Assembly (NCBI GenBank): GCA_948567375.1
Contig: OX419762.1
Location: 54,392,841-54,456,840, forward strand
Direction: 5' to 3'
Origin: Lunularia cruciata
Lineage: Eukaryota > Streptophyta > Marchantiopsida > Lunulariales > Lunulariaceae
DNA length: 64,000 nucleotides
Made by a program: the position numbers and the translations under genes. The notes under the pieces were generated by a model. It saw only the letters and a list, made by a program, of their open reading frames with translations. It made no database searches and was not told the origin of the DNA. Shown one piece after another: positions 1 through 12,600 of the stretch (within the stretch, counting starts at the first letter, position 1; each line of letters starts with the position of its first letter).

Positions 1-830
1 AGTTGAAGTCCATGAGCAATCAAGGTGCCAGAATATGTAAGGACTTCGTGTTAGATCCTAGTAACAAAGTTGATTCAAAGAGATGGTAGGTCATGTTAAG
101 CTTCTCTATAATCTCCGAAGCAAGTAGGACCTTTCCGAGTTTTCCTCTCCCAGTCGGATAAGCCCAAATTGAATATGTTCCTCCGCCCACATTTAGTGAG
201 ATGGGAGAATACGTCGAAGTCACACAGATCTGCTCTTGGCCGCTGCCCTTCATGGCATCTGAGTGGGTGCAATCTGATTAACAGATCCGTCCGGTTGCTA
301 CAGAACAGTGAAAGAAATCTGTATGAATTTACCAATTCCTCATGATGTCCGCACCACTGGGGAAGATAATATGTCAATCAACATAACAGTGATGAATAAG
401 GAGCCGGGAGCATATGATACTAACAAAATATGAAACTGTGGTCTGAGGGTTCACAAGCAATGGTTGGAGGTGTGCCACACGCATGGTGGTAGATTCTGCC
501 GCGTTTACATGTCGTGTTTTGGGTCGTTCCTATGTCCTCAGCACCGGCAGGATATTGAACCCCCGTGAATATATTCACTGTGGTTCTGAATCGGCTGGTC
601 AGGATCTGAGTACTCATCAGTGCAGGTGGATCATTCACCAGTGTCGGCTTGTGGCAACCATGTCGTCTTGCTTCCATCAATCCAGGGACCAGAATTGGAA
701 TACAATACTATTTCCTACTAACAAATTCGAACGTCATAAGAGCCGAAATTGAGTGCCCACTTAAAAGTTTGGTATTTCGACTGCACTCATGCTTGTAGAA
801 AATCATAGGTTTCTATTTCTGCAATTGCAG
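1..830. other. No confident gene; possible exon-like fragments
   Basis: No recognisable gene. A short stretch near 345-420 on the plus strand reads as plausible peptide (around the residues SINITVMNKEPGAYD) and could be an exon of the same unknown gene as the exon-like segment at 831-945. No conserved domain was recognised, and the other reading frames are short and compositionally unremarkable. Confidence 0.3.
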
Positions 831-945
831 GTTTGTCGGGGAGATTCTCCAACCCAAGAACGAGCTCAAAGGGCAGGACTACAGTCTAATTTATTCCGGA
901 AATAAATCTCTTTACTTCGAGTGCGTCCCCAAATATTTTGTGTAA
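831..945 (+). CDS. Possible terminal exon of an unknown host gene
   Basis: A pyrimidine-rich run ending in TTGCAG at about 812-830 is a good plant splice acceptor. It is followed by an open frame that begins FVGEILQPKNELKGQ, continues through YFECVPKYFV and ends at a stop at about 945. The peptide has ordinary soluble-protein composition with two strand-like segments. The family was not recognised and no upstream exon could be joined with confidence. It could equally be a chance open frame, since only 38 residues are visible. Confidence 0.3.
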
Positions 946-2694
946 CTCGTGAAAGGATCCGAGGTTGATGAATGATGAATTCATTGATCAATGGATAGAT
1001 GTGCAAAATATTAGAATGCGTGTGCCAAATGTTGAGGCCCAGCTGCAGCTGAATGCATTCCTAAACCTCAGTGCAGGAAAGATTACTGAACCAAAATGAT
1101 AAATTGGGTCTACAGTTGCACTTCAAGACAACGTCAGAGGGCAACAATTTTCACGGGTTTCCGAGCCGCTAGCTTAACTAATTTCTTCTGCTTTTAGTGA
1201 GAGTAAGATTCGGCCTCAATCCAAACTGAGTGATCAACTCTACGCGTCTAAATCTTGACCTCCTTATTGGGGATGGATTTTCGAGGTTCCATCTGGCTAG
1301 CTGCCCAATCATGCTCGAGAGCATTTACAAGAAATGGATCTCACACCTTCATGCAATTCCCTAATTCAAGTGAGCAAGTTTGTGAAAGGTTTTTCAGTGA
1401 CTTCCCAGCCACATCTAGGAACCACGGTTACCACGACCGAAATCTTGCAGCAACAAGAGCTACTTTCTGGAAGCCCTTGCTGTTGCTACCTTAGCATGAC
1501 GATGACAAGGGAGGGACTGTAGACCAACGAAGACATGGTGGCAGAGAAGTAGACAAAGGAGACAGCAAGAGAGCGAGAGACCGCCGTCGGCACGTCGTGG
1601 CGGCGGAGCCACTGGGACTGGGCATGGTTCTCCGCCTTCATATTCGCACGTTGACGTTGCACTGCTCATATATCGTATTCTCCAAAGGCAGTCTGTTCAT
1701 ATTCTCTCCGGCTCTACTTAACCATGATGTCTCGATCTGGTAAATCAACCTTTCTATTAAATAACCATAACCACTTAAAAACCGAGAAACACAATACCAC
1801 AGAAATTCTCCATCTCACAAGTTGTGCCGACAAGGTAATAATGGCTAAATGTGTTGATGACCAAGGAAACTTATATTGGAAACTCCCTAATCAATTCAAT
1901 CCATTAACCTTCTGATCACTGATGGAATGGATAGATGAATTCATAAACGCAGGAAATATCATTAGGTCCATGCAAGTGAGGCTGTGATACACAAACACAC
2001 CACAGCAATACATCCGACTTTACTGTTCATTGAACTGTTGCGTTTCTGTTGAGTTTCTGGTCTGTAGGAAGGAGCACGCGTCGTGTTCTCCTTGAATTTG
2101 TAGACGAAAAACCTGGAACAGAGTTAAACACAAGCTGATCACTGTTTGCAAGGTCTACCTCCTCGAGGAAGAAATCCAAGCTGAACGTGAGGTATTTTCT
2201 ACCAAAGGCATTCTCGGCCGATCGAACAAATTTTATCAACGCCAAGCGCAAATTAAAATTGAACGGGTGCAAAAGTGCAAAAATTGAGTTTGAACAGAAC
2301 AAGGTAGGAGAAATCAGGTTGCATAGTTTACAGGAAAATTGAACTGTTCACGCTGTAGCAACTAGGATGCAAAGATCACGCTGCCAGATACTCGACTTTG
2401 GGTCAATGAGGTTCGTTGACGACCATTCAGGACCAGATTTCATGGTGCGAAATCCTTTGACGTTCCTTACATAAAGTGGAATGTAGATTGGTTATACTTT
2501 CAGGACTCTCTTAGATGTAGAGATTTCTAATACGTACCATTCTTGCTTGTCCTGCCTATCTTCTGCGGCCCGGCTTCTACAAAGCCGAAGAGAGGCACGG
2601 ACAGACGGTTTGGTTTCGCAACTGAGATTCACACACACAGACAGAAATACACACACACACAGGTCCAATTACATCTTTAGTTTCTTGTTCAGCC
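946..2694. other. Intergenic DNA upstream of pectate lyase
   Basis: No coding region could be supported on either strand; the open frames are under 100 codons and carry no motif. The last few hundred bases must hold the promoter and 5' leader of the pectate lyase gene. A short CA dinucleotide run lies at about 2630-2660, just upstream of its start codon. No unambiguous TATA box was identified. Confidence 0.4.
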
Positions 2695-4562
2695 ATGGTG
2701 GCATCTGCACAATTGTTGCTGCGCGCATGCTTATTGCTGTGCACCATTCTTCTTGTCTCCGGGAGGACTCCTCGTCCACCAAGGTAATCCATGAAGCCAG
2801 CAAAATAGAGTCAATGGCTATGAAAGCCAGACCGATATATCATATCTGCTTGATAGCCCTTAAGGTTTTGATGAATTCCATTGTAAGGTCTGAATCAGGA
2901 TCTTCTGGAATTTCAGTCCTTCGCGAGAGCTCGGGGGGTTATGACTACATTATATTTGCATTCTAACTTATGCATTCACCAGCACAGGTTTGCTGCCAGT
3001 GCTGGTGCTAGGAGATATGTCGAATTATTTTGAGAGCTGCTGCAGCTAAGGTGTGAATGTTAACGTTAATTGAACTTGTAACTGAGACTTTGGATGCTAT
3101 CTGGATGCTCAGGACGGCACTCGTGAGTAGCAGCAACTCGACGGATACTCGAAGGGAGCTACTAGTTGATGGCATGATAGCTGTAGATGCGGCACTGCCG
3201 GCACTAAGAGGATGCGGAATGGGCAACCCCAGCGACGACTGCTGGCAATGCGACCCCAATTGGTACAAGAATCGCCAAAAGCTCTCATACTGCGCCATAG
3301 GATTTGGTAGAAACGCCATGGGTGGCCATAACGGTGCAATTTATGTAGTGACGGATTCAGGAGACAATGCCGAGTGGCCCCAACCAGGAACTCTTCGATA
3401 CGGTGTTATCCAAGACGGGCCCAAGTGGATAGTCTTCTCCAATAGTATGTACATCAAACTCAGCCAGGAGCTCTTAGTTACTAGCTACAAGACCATCGAT
3501 GGGCGTGGGAAGAATGTTCATATAGCCGGTGGTGGGTGCATCACACTTAATAAAGTCAACCACGTGGTTATTCATGGCATTTACATACACGACTGCAGGG
3601 TTACCGGCCCAGCACGGATTAGGATCAAGACCGATGATTGGGAGAACAGGGGCATAACAGATGGAGATGGAATTCACATCCAGGAGTCTTCCAACATTTG
3701 GATAGATCATTGCTCTTTGGCAAGATGCGTTGATGGTCTAATTGATGCTTCTCATGGCTCCAACCTCATCACTATATCTAACAGCTACTTCTACGAGCAT
3801 GACAAGGTGATGCTCTTCGGAGCTGATGACTCCGACACAGAAGATAAAATCATGCAGGCCACCTTCGCTTTCAATCGTTTCGGACCCGGTCTCGTTCAAC
3901 GGCTGCCAAGGTACCTTGCAGTAGACTTTCACTAGAAAATCTCCATACTCAATGTTTGGTGTTGTTTAAGGTCCAAATTGTCGGAACTGCTGCTAACAGA
4001 GACTTCTCGTTATCCGAAGATGTCGATTCGGGTCATGCCATGTTCTCAATAACTACTACTCGGGCTGGGGGAAATACGCCATCGGTGGCAGTGCAAGCCC
4101 AACAATCAACAGTGAAGGAAACTTTTTCGTTGCTGGTGACAAGAAGAAGGTGGGATTATCTAAACACTTGGCTGACGTCCGTGTAGATTCTCAGCGGAAT
4201 ACGACATTATATTGTTGGTATCCGTGCCTTGGATCCGAATTGGATGGTTATGCAGGTTATCTTATCGTCTTCCTAGCACGTTAAGAAGAAAATGAAGATC
4301 GGCAGGGATTATGTGCTTTGCAGTCCGAATGGTTCCTAACGGTGAAAGCTTGCATCAACGCTCTTTGTTTCCACAGATTACCAAGAATTTCGATTTAACC
4401 GGTAATTATCGATCAGCTGGAGATTTGATGCTGAATGGGGCGACCTTCGAAACATGCGGGTATCCTGCCAATTCCAGTCACTACGCCAAAGCGGACAGTC
4501 TCAGCGCGCGTCCTGCATCTCAAGTACCAACGTTAACAGCCAATGCTGGACCTACTAGCTAA
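2695..4562 (+). CDS. Pectate lyase (polysaccharide lyase family 1), four exons, secreted
   Basis: The enzyme cleaves de-esterified pectin (polygalacturonate) in the cell wall by Ca2+-dependent beta-elimination. Exons are inferred at 2695-2783, 3113-3910, 4020-4182 and 4377-4562. All three introns have GT..AG ends, reading phase is kept at each junction, and the product is 411 residues, normal for plant PL1. Exon 1 encodes a classic signal peptide (hydrophobic [17 protein letters not shown]). The mature part has the [13 protein letters not shown] entry motif (from residue 68), DGDGIHI (from 213), WIDH (226-229), the QRLPR active-site segment (292-296, catalytic Arg), [16 protein letters not shown], and a C-terminal [11 protein letters not shown] block. 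An ATG at 3057 opens a longer uninterrupted frame, but it has no signal peptide and the splice-joined start at 2695 fits the family better. The exon 3 donor (GT at 4183) is the least certain boundary. No homologous neighbour is seen. Confidence 0.88.
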
Positions 4563-6560
4563 AGCCAGCAGCGGCAGGATACACTTGGCCCTGGTTTCGT
4601 TTGGTGTCTCGAACGAAGGCGAGCCTTTCTAAGGAAGAAATTGTTGAAACCATGTATAATTCATGACATGAACCGTTTAATCAATTCTCAACCGACCACC
4701 GAATTTGGGAGGTAGGTAGGTAGGTAGTTAACATCAGTTAATTCAATTGAAATGAGTTTTATTCACTCGAACTTCCAAACATTATTGGAAGAGTCGATTG
4801 GCATAGGCAAGTACCACATTCGGATCGGTCAGGTCTAAAGAATGTATAGCTTATCATACGGGTGCGCATCTGCACATCTGAGCTGGTTATCTCAATATCG
4901 CAGCCGGGTGCCGCTGTGTGCTCGACTTTAGATCTACGGAGAAGTTGCCATGATGATGTAGAACTAACTTTCTTGGCAGTTCTTGGCAATCTGACATTCC
5001 ACAGTTTCAGGGATCCCTGAAGAGCGGTTTTATAGAGTCTTTTCACACATGTGTACGTACATCTTAATCTGACCAGCACCCAGTATGCTTTTAAGCAGCT
5101 GCACAACTGAGCTGCAATTTTTTGGACATGCCCGGGTGCTGCAATCCATGTAAACTTAAAACAAACCAATTATCGTAGTATTAGCAGTAAAGCGATTCTT
5201 AAAGCTGCACGTTAGTATAGGAGCCTGGCACGTTCTAACTTACGATTGGATCCTCTGTTCACGTTACCAGCTCTTTAACTTCTGAGTACGCTACTGTGTC
5301 AAATTGACTAGTGAAAACCCTTCAAAGATTGCGGTAGCCGGGTCTCGATCTAAAGCACTGTGATCTTTCAATATGGTGGTGAAGACATGTGTACATGCAT
5401 GACTGTCGAGTTCCTTATCACCTGTACCTACTGCAAGCTACACAGGTTGCAAGTTGTCTTAATTGTACCATGATACTTATTCTCCACTCTGCAGTTTTGA
5501 GTTTTGAGTTTCGAGTTTCCCATAACCGTAGTTATGAGAAACAGGTAATTAATAACTCAAAAGCAAAGCTAAGCAGGCATTCCTTTTCAATTCCTTCCTT
5601 CCGTGTAAGCTTTTGCTCCAGTATTACCTTCTGCAACCTCTCCTTCCCCTACGTTCCTCTGCATTCAGTAGCGGATCTACTCTCCCTGCCCTGTAATGGT
5701 TAGGAGACGAGGAGGATTATCATGAACATGCAGAAGCAGACCAGGTAGACGGATGGCGATATCCATCAAACCGATCCTTAACAGAATCCGGTGATATTGG
5801 GAGTCTGGACAAACCTTTTGATATCATATGATGATAAGAGTAGCTAGCTAATGAAGAAATCGACTTGTGACAGGAATGGCCATAAGACAGATACACAAGC
5901 ATATGCAATTGTAACATCACTGAAATTGATGTATCCGTTGAGTTCAAAGAGCTCCCAAGTCCTCGGGAGTTTAGATCATGAGCGCAACTCATGCAAAACA
6001 ATGAATGCCTCCAGTGAGGAATGGCTTGGACGGACTTCCATAAATGTTACAGCCAAGTGATCCATCAGCATTTAGTTGCCAAGAAGCAAGAACTTGTTTA
6101 AATACGCTGCAAGTTCTCAACTTCTTGATGTTGAGGTATTGGGATGGTGTCCCGCAATCAGCATGCTGCTGATCATGACGCTTAAAATCAGTGACGTGGA
6201 GTTCCTGCTAACGCCTTAGCGGTCATGGTCCTGCCGGGTTAGTTACGCGGGAAAAGCTAAAGCTATTACTTTCACAGAGCTTGACATATGTTCTCAACCT
6301 TTTCAGATAATTTATCCTATTGAAATACTCTCACAACTATCTGAAGAAATCAAGAACTCAAATTATTATTCCATCTGGCGTCAGTCAATTCTGTCAGTCC
6401 CACAAGTCTAATAGTAATGCTATGTGGATTCGAGTAAGTAGCTTATCTCCTTACTCGACCTTATACGAGGACCGGAGGTTCCTGACCTCATTAGAACATC
6501 ACAACATCACCAGCACAACTTTTCTTGCGACCTAACGTGTACATACTTTCTCGGAACCTG
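4563..6560. other. Intergenic DNA downstream of pectate lyase
   Basis: Begins with the pectate lyase 3' flank. A short tetranucleotide microsatellite (GGTA repeated) lies at about 4711-4726. A 136-codon minus-strand open frame at 4759-5169 has no recognisable domain and is not called. Nothing else supportable was seen. Confidence 0.4.
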
Positions 6561-6564
6561 CTTC

Positions 6565-6592
6565 TCCTACGCGGTCGCCTTTTTTCCTTCTC
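6565..6592 (+). repeat. Tail-only fragment of a dispersed repeat
   Basis: The short string CCTACGCGGTCGCCTTTTTT matches the terminal tail of the dispersed repeat seen more fully near 7495-7665, 16190-16960, 19335-19550 and 45985-46535. Only the tail is visible, so this could be a coincidence of a GC-rich motif followed by a T run. Confidence 0.35.
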
Positions 6593-7494
6593 TTGTATTT
6601 CCGCAGGTAAATACTACAGGGTCCGTTGACCGTCCGCTTCTAGACTATCTGAAGTAGCTGGATTCTCTGGGAGTGTTCGCCTGGGACACATTTGCTTGAA
6701 GCATGATTGTATCGTCGTTAGGGTGCTAAATAGGATAACTCATGTAAGGTTTATGTCCTCAACTGTCTTCATCAATCGATTTCCAAGAGATAGTTTTCCA
6801 TCATCACTCGGCGCATGAAGGACGAACATGTCGAACGAAATCTTGACGAGTTATACAGGAGTTGATCAGCAATCAAACGTACTTATTGTAGACTTTAACA
6901 TGACACTCTAGACAAACATCAAATTCAATGTTATTATCTTTAACCCTATATATCGAAACTGAATTGAACTGCAACTGCAGTACGGTAGGAAAGCGAAGCA
7001 TATGATGTGGGATCGAACCACATTCACCCAGGATAGGCGGTTTGATCTCTCTGTGAGTTGCGACTGAACACTTTGGACGCTCGATGAAACCCTCATCGAT
7101 CTTGAGAAGGTTGTACATAGTCATTGACTCAGAATTCATACAGGGTGCAAATTTAGTATCAGTGACAACCTCAATATACTCGTTTTAGATTCTGGTACAA
7201 CTATGCTCCATATCAGTCACCACCTAGTTTACCGTGTGAACGGTCGTAATTTGATCATTCCCATCTTGAAGTGCGGGGCCTTTCAGTCCTTAAAACTGTT
7301 CGACAACGATTATAAAGTGGAAACAATGCTCAACAGGCATGCATACCTAGTTTATTAATTTCACTGAAAGAAGTAATTATTCAACACCGGGCCAATCTAA
7401 CGATGAGGAGCTCGCACAACGACATCAATGTACAGGGAAGAAAGGTAATGCTGATATTAGTAAAGTATTAGTAAAGCTTAGAATAACTCGCTCT
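6593..7494. other. Intergenic DNA, nothing recognised
   Basis: Short open frames only. No motif, RNA gene or repeat was recognised apart from the adjacent dispersed-repeat tails. Confidence 0.4.
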
Positions 7495-7665
7495 TATAGA
7501 TCGTATTACTTGCATAGCTCGGATATCTTAGGAGCGAGAAGACAGATTTCTCGTATAGACTCTATTGGGGCCTAGTCCCATGTTACTTTTTTTTTCCGTT
7601 GTAGGGGGCTTGATGGGGTCTTCCTATCCTTCGTTTTTCCTACGCGGTCACCTTTTTTAATTTTA
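7495..7665 (+). repeat. 3' tail of a dispersed repeat (same family as 45985-46535)
   Basis: The stretch shares its order of blocks with 46360-46535: ACTTGCATAGCT.GGATATCTTAGG, then CTATTGGG.CCTAG.CCCAT, then GGCTTGATGGGGTC, then a CTACGCGGTCACC-like end followed by T residues. Only the non-coding tail is present, as expected for a 5'-truncated copy of a retroposed element. Similarity is clear by eye but diverged, so the insertion is old. Confidence 0.65.
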
Positions 7666-9036
7666 TAGTACTTCAATGTCGCAGTGCTTCCCAGGGGGCC
7701 CTAAACAAATGATGCCCCTCACGGCGAAACGGCAGTAAAACTACCCTTCATTTGTCGTTTGGTTCATCAGCTCAACTGCAAGTTGATAAGTGATTCCTCC
7801 ATTAACCACGCGTTGGATGGCGTAATAAAGGGAACTTTGCTTCAACGCTCGTCCAGTATGTGGATATGATAGTGTTAATTAGCCCTCCGAAATAGGGATC
7901 AGATATTGAGCTTTCATTGGAACTGTATCGGCGGCGCGGCAAGGGACACCCTTCAGACCTTACGAAGATTTCAACCATTTGATGGAATCTGAATTAATTT
8001 GATTTTTCAGGAGGGCATCTCTGGGCTGCGCAGTCCCATTTTGCCCCGCTATGGGTCGAAAATCGGTACCTTCAAAAATCCGATGTAGATCAGATCTTTT
8101 GACGATCCACTTCGTTCTCATACTCGAGTAGAGAATCCGAAACATATGCTTCTGGAGTGAGAACTTGATCAGATAAGCATAGTCGAAGCATGCGGGCACC
8201 TCTACAAACTTCCGTGATTTTGCGCTTAGAGAAAGTTTGTAGAGTATGAAGTTAGTGGACCTCAGAAATGTGAAAGCTTGCAGTTTCACACGGGCTACTT
8301 TAACCACTCGATGTGAAACAATCTTGAGTCCATCAATATCATTTACTGTGGTCAAAAGTGCATTCTAACACCACAAGAAGAGGAGTACTGCTGCTCTGAC
8401 ATTCAAAGCAAATCATGACGAATCAATGGAGCGTGAGATCGGAGTTGTGATGTTGTTCGATTAGTTTTAGATCCGTATCCAATCCCGATTCGATGCAATT
8501 TGCTCTCGCTACGGAAGAAACCCCTAAACTGAATTGTTACACCCGAAATCCTGAAGGACGAAACACGTGACCTTGCACTTGACCACCAGAAAAAGAAAGA
8601 TGAACCCAATGAACGTTACTTGAAGGCCATTGCAGACCAAGGTTCATAACGTTTGTATTCGTAAGTGGGTATTGATCCCTTTCAAATGTACACGGATCGA
8701 ACAACACTTGTGTGTCAATTGCCAATAAGTCGGCTGCAGGTCACCCGAAAACGGGCACTTTCTAGGTCTCATCCATGAACTTCTGAAGTTCAGGAAAGAT
8801 AGGGGACCAGGAGATTTCCATCAAACCCTGTACAAGAAAATTGGTTCTCTACTTAATCTCCGTATAGTCCAATGAACAGATCTTTTCTACGAAGATCGAA
8901 ACTGGACGGGTGCGGGTTTGAAGACAAGAATATTTAAGCGTTATCTACACATTTCGACACAAATCCTCTCCCATCAGTCAGGCCTTCAAATAAAGAGAAC
9001 TGACGCCTGAGTGATCAAATCATGGAACGATGGACG
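7666..9036. other. Intergenic DNA, nothing recognised
   Basis: A 131-codon minus-strand frame at 7960-8355 is the longest open frame. It lacks a recognisable domain, signal peptide or repeat and is not called. The segment beyond about 8900 is the 3' flank of the PADRE gene. Confidence 0.4.
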
Positions 9037-9669
9037 TCATTGACTTGGTACCTCCACGATGCTATCTAAAACTGGACTCCAGTTTCTCCTAACTCCCACG
9101 CTGGTGTTTCGTACGGGGTGATTAAATAAGTTCATGCTGCTAAAACTTAGCCCTGGTCTGGCTCCCAAATTCACTCGTGCGGTCAGTACCGAGAACTCTT
9201 CTAATGCTTGGCCAGCTGATATCAAGATAGATCCATCCGCCAGCATCTTGGCCAGTTGTTGTTTCGTCATCACTAACTTGATTCTTTCTCCAGAACTGTT
9301 ACCGCCATTGCGACTGTCACTCCCAATCGATTCAAAATCGCCTTGAGAAGCTGATTTTGATTGCTGAGCTATTGGATTGATTTGCGAGAGCTTGTTGCCT
9401 GATCTTCGGCAAGTCTTCTGTAGGGGAAGCACAAAGTAGGTCTTTCCGCGGCGCAGACGAGTCTTCGGTGAAAGTATTTTAGCCTTGCGCCCAGAACCAA
9501 GTTCCTCAGACTTACAAACGAAATGTCCAGGAAAATCCTTCAACAGCTTAGCTACACACAACTGCTTACAGAACTCCATGCTCGTCCCGTCCCTTTTCAT
9601 GACTGTCACCACTTGCTCCCGTTTCTGATCTTCCTCGTCGAAAATCGTCGTCATCGCTGCATTTCCCAT
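9037..9669 (-). CDS. PADRE (DUF4228) domain protein, 210 aa
   Basis: PADRE proteins are a plant-specific family, many of whose members respond to biotic and abiotic stress; their biochemical role is not established. The first ~85 residues match the domain plan: an MGN start, a beta-strand pair around VVTVMKRDGTSMEF (20-33), then LLKDFPGHFVCKSEEL (42-57), and the closing RRGKTYFVLPL (about 72-82). The remainder is Ser/Gly-rich, with a helix near VMTKQQLAKMLADGSILISA, which also recurs in this family. I chose the internal ATG at 9669, not 9684, because family members begin with MGN, a possible N-myristoylation site. The gene is intronless here. A TATA-like CATATATG lies at about 9900 on the minus-strand promoter side, roughly 235 bases upstream. 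Confidence 0.8.
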   Translation of the reverse strand: MGNAAMTTIFDEEDQKREQVVTVMKRDGTSMEFCKQLCVAKLLKDFPGHFVCKSEELGSGRKAKILSPKTRLRRGKTYFVLPLQKTCRRSGNKLSQINPIAQQSKSASQGDFESIGSDSRNGGNSSGERIKLVMTKQQLAKMLADGSILISAGQALEEFSVLTARVNLGARPGLSFSSMNLFNHPVRNTSVGVRRNWSPVLDSIVEVPSQ

Positions 9670-12600
9670 GTTTGGTAGCCACAAGCAGTGATGGTCCCCT
9701 TGGGCTCTATGATCTGGTGCTGTCAGGAGGTGCTGCTAGTAGCAACGAAAACTCGCCTTCGCGAGGTTGCGATAGAACGGCTTCGAGGAAGAATGAAACT
9801 GAATATAAGTTTGGAGGCGGGCGGTGATGGGCTGAGTGAAGGTGGAAGGGAAGGGTCATGGATATTCATTGAAGATGTCAAAGACTGGGAGCTCTGGCTA
9901 CATATATGCTTTGAAAGGTTACGCACTACGAACGCAAGGGGCGTCTCCTCTGGATAGTTGCTGATCTTGTCAAAGCATCTAACGGGTCGTCAACAGGGCA
10001 GCAAAAGGTTACAACGTAATTGGCTGACATGTGAAGGTTCCCTTCAGAAAGACTCCCACCTCAGCAAAGTCATAAAAGCTTTTGACTAAAAATTTCCAGA
10101 AAACCGCAGGCCGTAGTCCAGTTGACTAACATACTGTGGATTGACTTGTTTGGAGTTTAGCTGCGGTTCGACCAAGTCAGAAGTAAGGTTTCAGTGTGTA
10201 CTAAGGCGCCTCCACCATGGTACTTTTACTAGGAACCTGAGCAGAAGTATGGTAGTCCCTGGTTTCCACATGGATCTCGCAACTCGCCGGACGCAGTTGA
10301 AAGCAAAGGCTCACTTGGCTGATTAGGTCTAGGATTAGGTCAAATTGCCATGTTCGAATTTGTCCCACATTTGTCATTTCCGCTGGGTAGTAGGTTCAGT
10401 AAGTGATGTACTACCTTCCTCACCTAATGTCGTTTTCTCAGGTGCGCAAGTTCACAAGGCGAATTAAACTTGCATGAGGCATGAATCTGAGGTGCGCCGA
10501 ACGATCCGAAGGAAAGACAGAAATCTAAGGTTCTCCTACAGATTTATCACCCCAACAGTCGATTGTATCAAGGGCTTCATGATTGCAGAGGAATTAGATT
10601 TCTGTCTGAGTTTGATCTTTTAGGGGTATTACTATTAACGTTTACGATTTGGTATTGATGGGCGGTGGCAATATTTCTTCCCTCGTACAGGAGGGGGCCC
10701 ATACACCTATTGCTACAGTTTCAGTAGAGAAATTGAGTTGGTTTCACGATGAGTCAGATGAGGTCGCTCAACCTTTCCACAACTAGCCATTCATCCTACT
10801 GCTACACAGAAAGGAGAAGATTTGAAAGGTATGCAGTGCCAGACGAATAGCGAAAAGCATCTCATCTGTCAAACAAACAGCGTGCACTACGACATATTTC
10901 GAATTCATGCTAGAGTCGTGGAATCATTTCCATTTTGTCCACATAATCGGAGTTGAATAATTGATACAAAAGCTTGCAGCTTGCATCATTTTCCAGCCAA
11001 TTTGAGCCTATTGGACCCGTAAGTCTACGAATTTGGCAATAAAGCTGCAAGTAATTGAGGTTTACTAGAGTAAAGATACACATGGTAAGAGTTTCAACTT
11101 TCTCTGAGACCGCGGTTACGCGTATCGAGGTCTGAACCTTGTCGTCATATGACACTCATTCTGCTACTCCTAGGGCTGAAGGCGATCTAATTACCAGAGC
11201 AGTTGGATTCTCTGAGTGTCGGTTTGTCGAATGCTAGTCCTGGTTAGCAGCGATTAAACTACCCTCCCTTAGCGTGGCCAAATTGGCTGGAAGTAACTGG
11301 ATAGATAGATAGTCACGGTGTGGTATCAACTTCTAAAGTTATGATCATGGTGATGATTACAGTAACGCGTTGTATTTTGGCTCACCGATCGAACAAATCT
11401 GAAAGATATTGCCAAGTGGTCTTACTCTCAAAGAAAATCAGTGGAACTACAGAGTTTCGTTGTCATGGGTGACTGTAATGTGTGCTGGATGCACATGTGG
11501 GCCAGATTAAATCTGACGTTCACGTACGAAGGATTTTTCCAAGTGAAAAGAGTTCTCTTCTGTGTTAAAGGATCCTTGACTAGTGACATTGAATACTGCT
11601 CGTTCTCACCTGTGAAATAGGGCAAATGTGAGAGAGGTGAAAACTTTACACAACGTTCATCTTGAGATAAGAAAATTTGATCATAACACAATGAAAGTGC
11701 ATGAAACTGAGACTGGTGGGTCAGGTCTCCTTGTCACATGTGCTTGTTACCAGTTATCCTCACACATCGATCCGGAGGAGGTTCAATCCCCAGCACTGGC
11801 TTGAATATATATTGACGCACATGATAGTCCTGAATTTAAGCGTTCATGGCGTTCACTCATTCAGACGATTGCAAGGGCGTAACATGAGGGAGCTCCCTGT
11901 CTTTGTTCTGGTCCAGAACCATCATTGACAAGTAAAGTCTGAATTGCCCAGCGACTAAGTCTACTGGCTTGCATGATCACTTTATAGCTTTTATCGAGAG
12001 TTGATCATGCTTTTAAGATGATCAATTACCTCAATTTTTCTGTTTGGGAGTCTAGATACATATGGTCACGACTATCAAACAAAGTTTGGGGAAGACAGTC
12101 TGAGAGCAGATTCCATTTCCCGAGATGAACTTACCAGACGTCACTCGCCAAGAAACAAAGAACAGTTTGGGCAGCGTGCACGCCATTTCTATCATTGCTT
12201 TTATTTGCTCCAGCTCAATTGAATTGGTGAATGTAAAAGTGTCTGACCGATCCAAACGACACGGCCCCCTAAAGCACCGTTTCAATTTTGGGCAGGAGTC
12301 GGTATAGCGTGTATACTGTACAGGATCTTCACCGAAGATCAAGGCATGGGATGCATTTCTGGACATCCACAGAACCTGCTCAGTTTCCCGTTGACTGACA
12401 GTGACCATAATATATTCTGCACAAGATTCGTGTCGGCGAATTCCTTTTGGTTTATTTGATTACCAAATTTGACACAGCCATGAGTCCCTGGAACTTCAAT
12501 CCATGTTTCCAACGAACTCAGACTTGAATCTAGCGATATCTGGACCTTCACTGAGAATAAAACAAAACAATCTGAAGCACGTACAATGAACAGGACCATT

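Noticed and set aside
2547-2966. 139-codon plus-strand open frame overlapping the pectate lyase 5' region
   Set aside because: It runs in a different frame from the signal-peptide exon at 2695-2783 and reads through intron 1; no domain is visible.
4759-5169. 136-codon minus-strand open frame
   Set aside because: No recognisable domain or signal, and its Cys/Arg-rich content looks like a chance frame.
7960-8355. 131-codon minus-strand open frame
   Set aside because: No motif, no splice context and no homologous copy in the window; cannot be supported as a gene.
9688-9957. Plus-strand open frame next to the PADRE gene
   Set aside because: Lies antisense in the expected promoter and leader of the PADRE gene and shows no domain.
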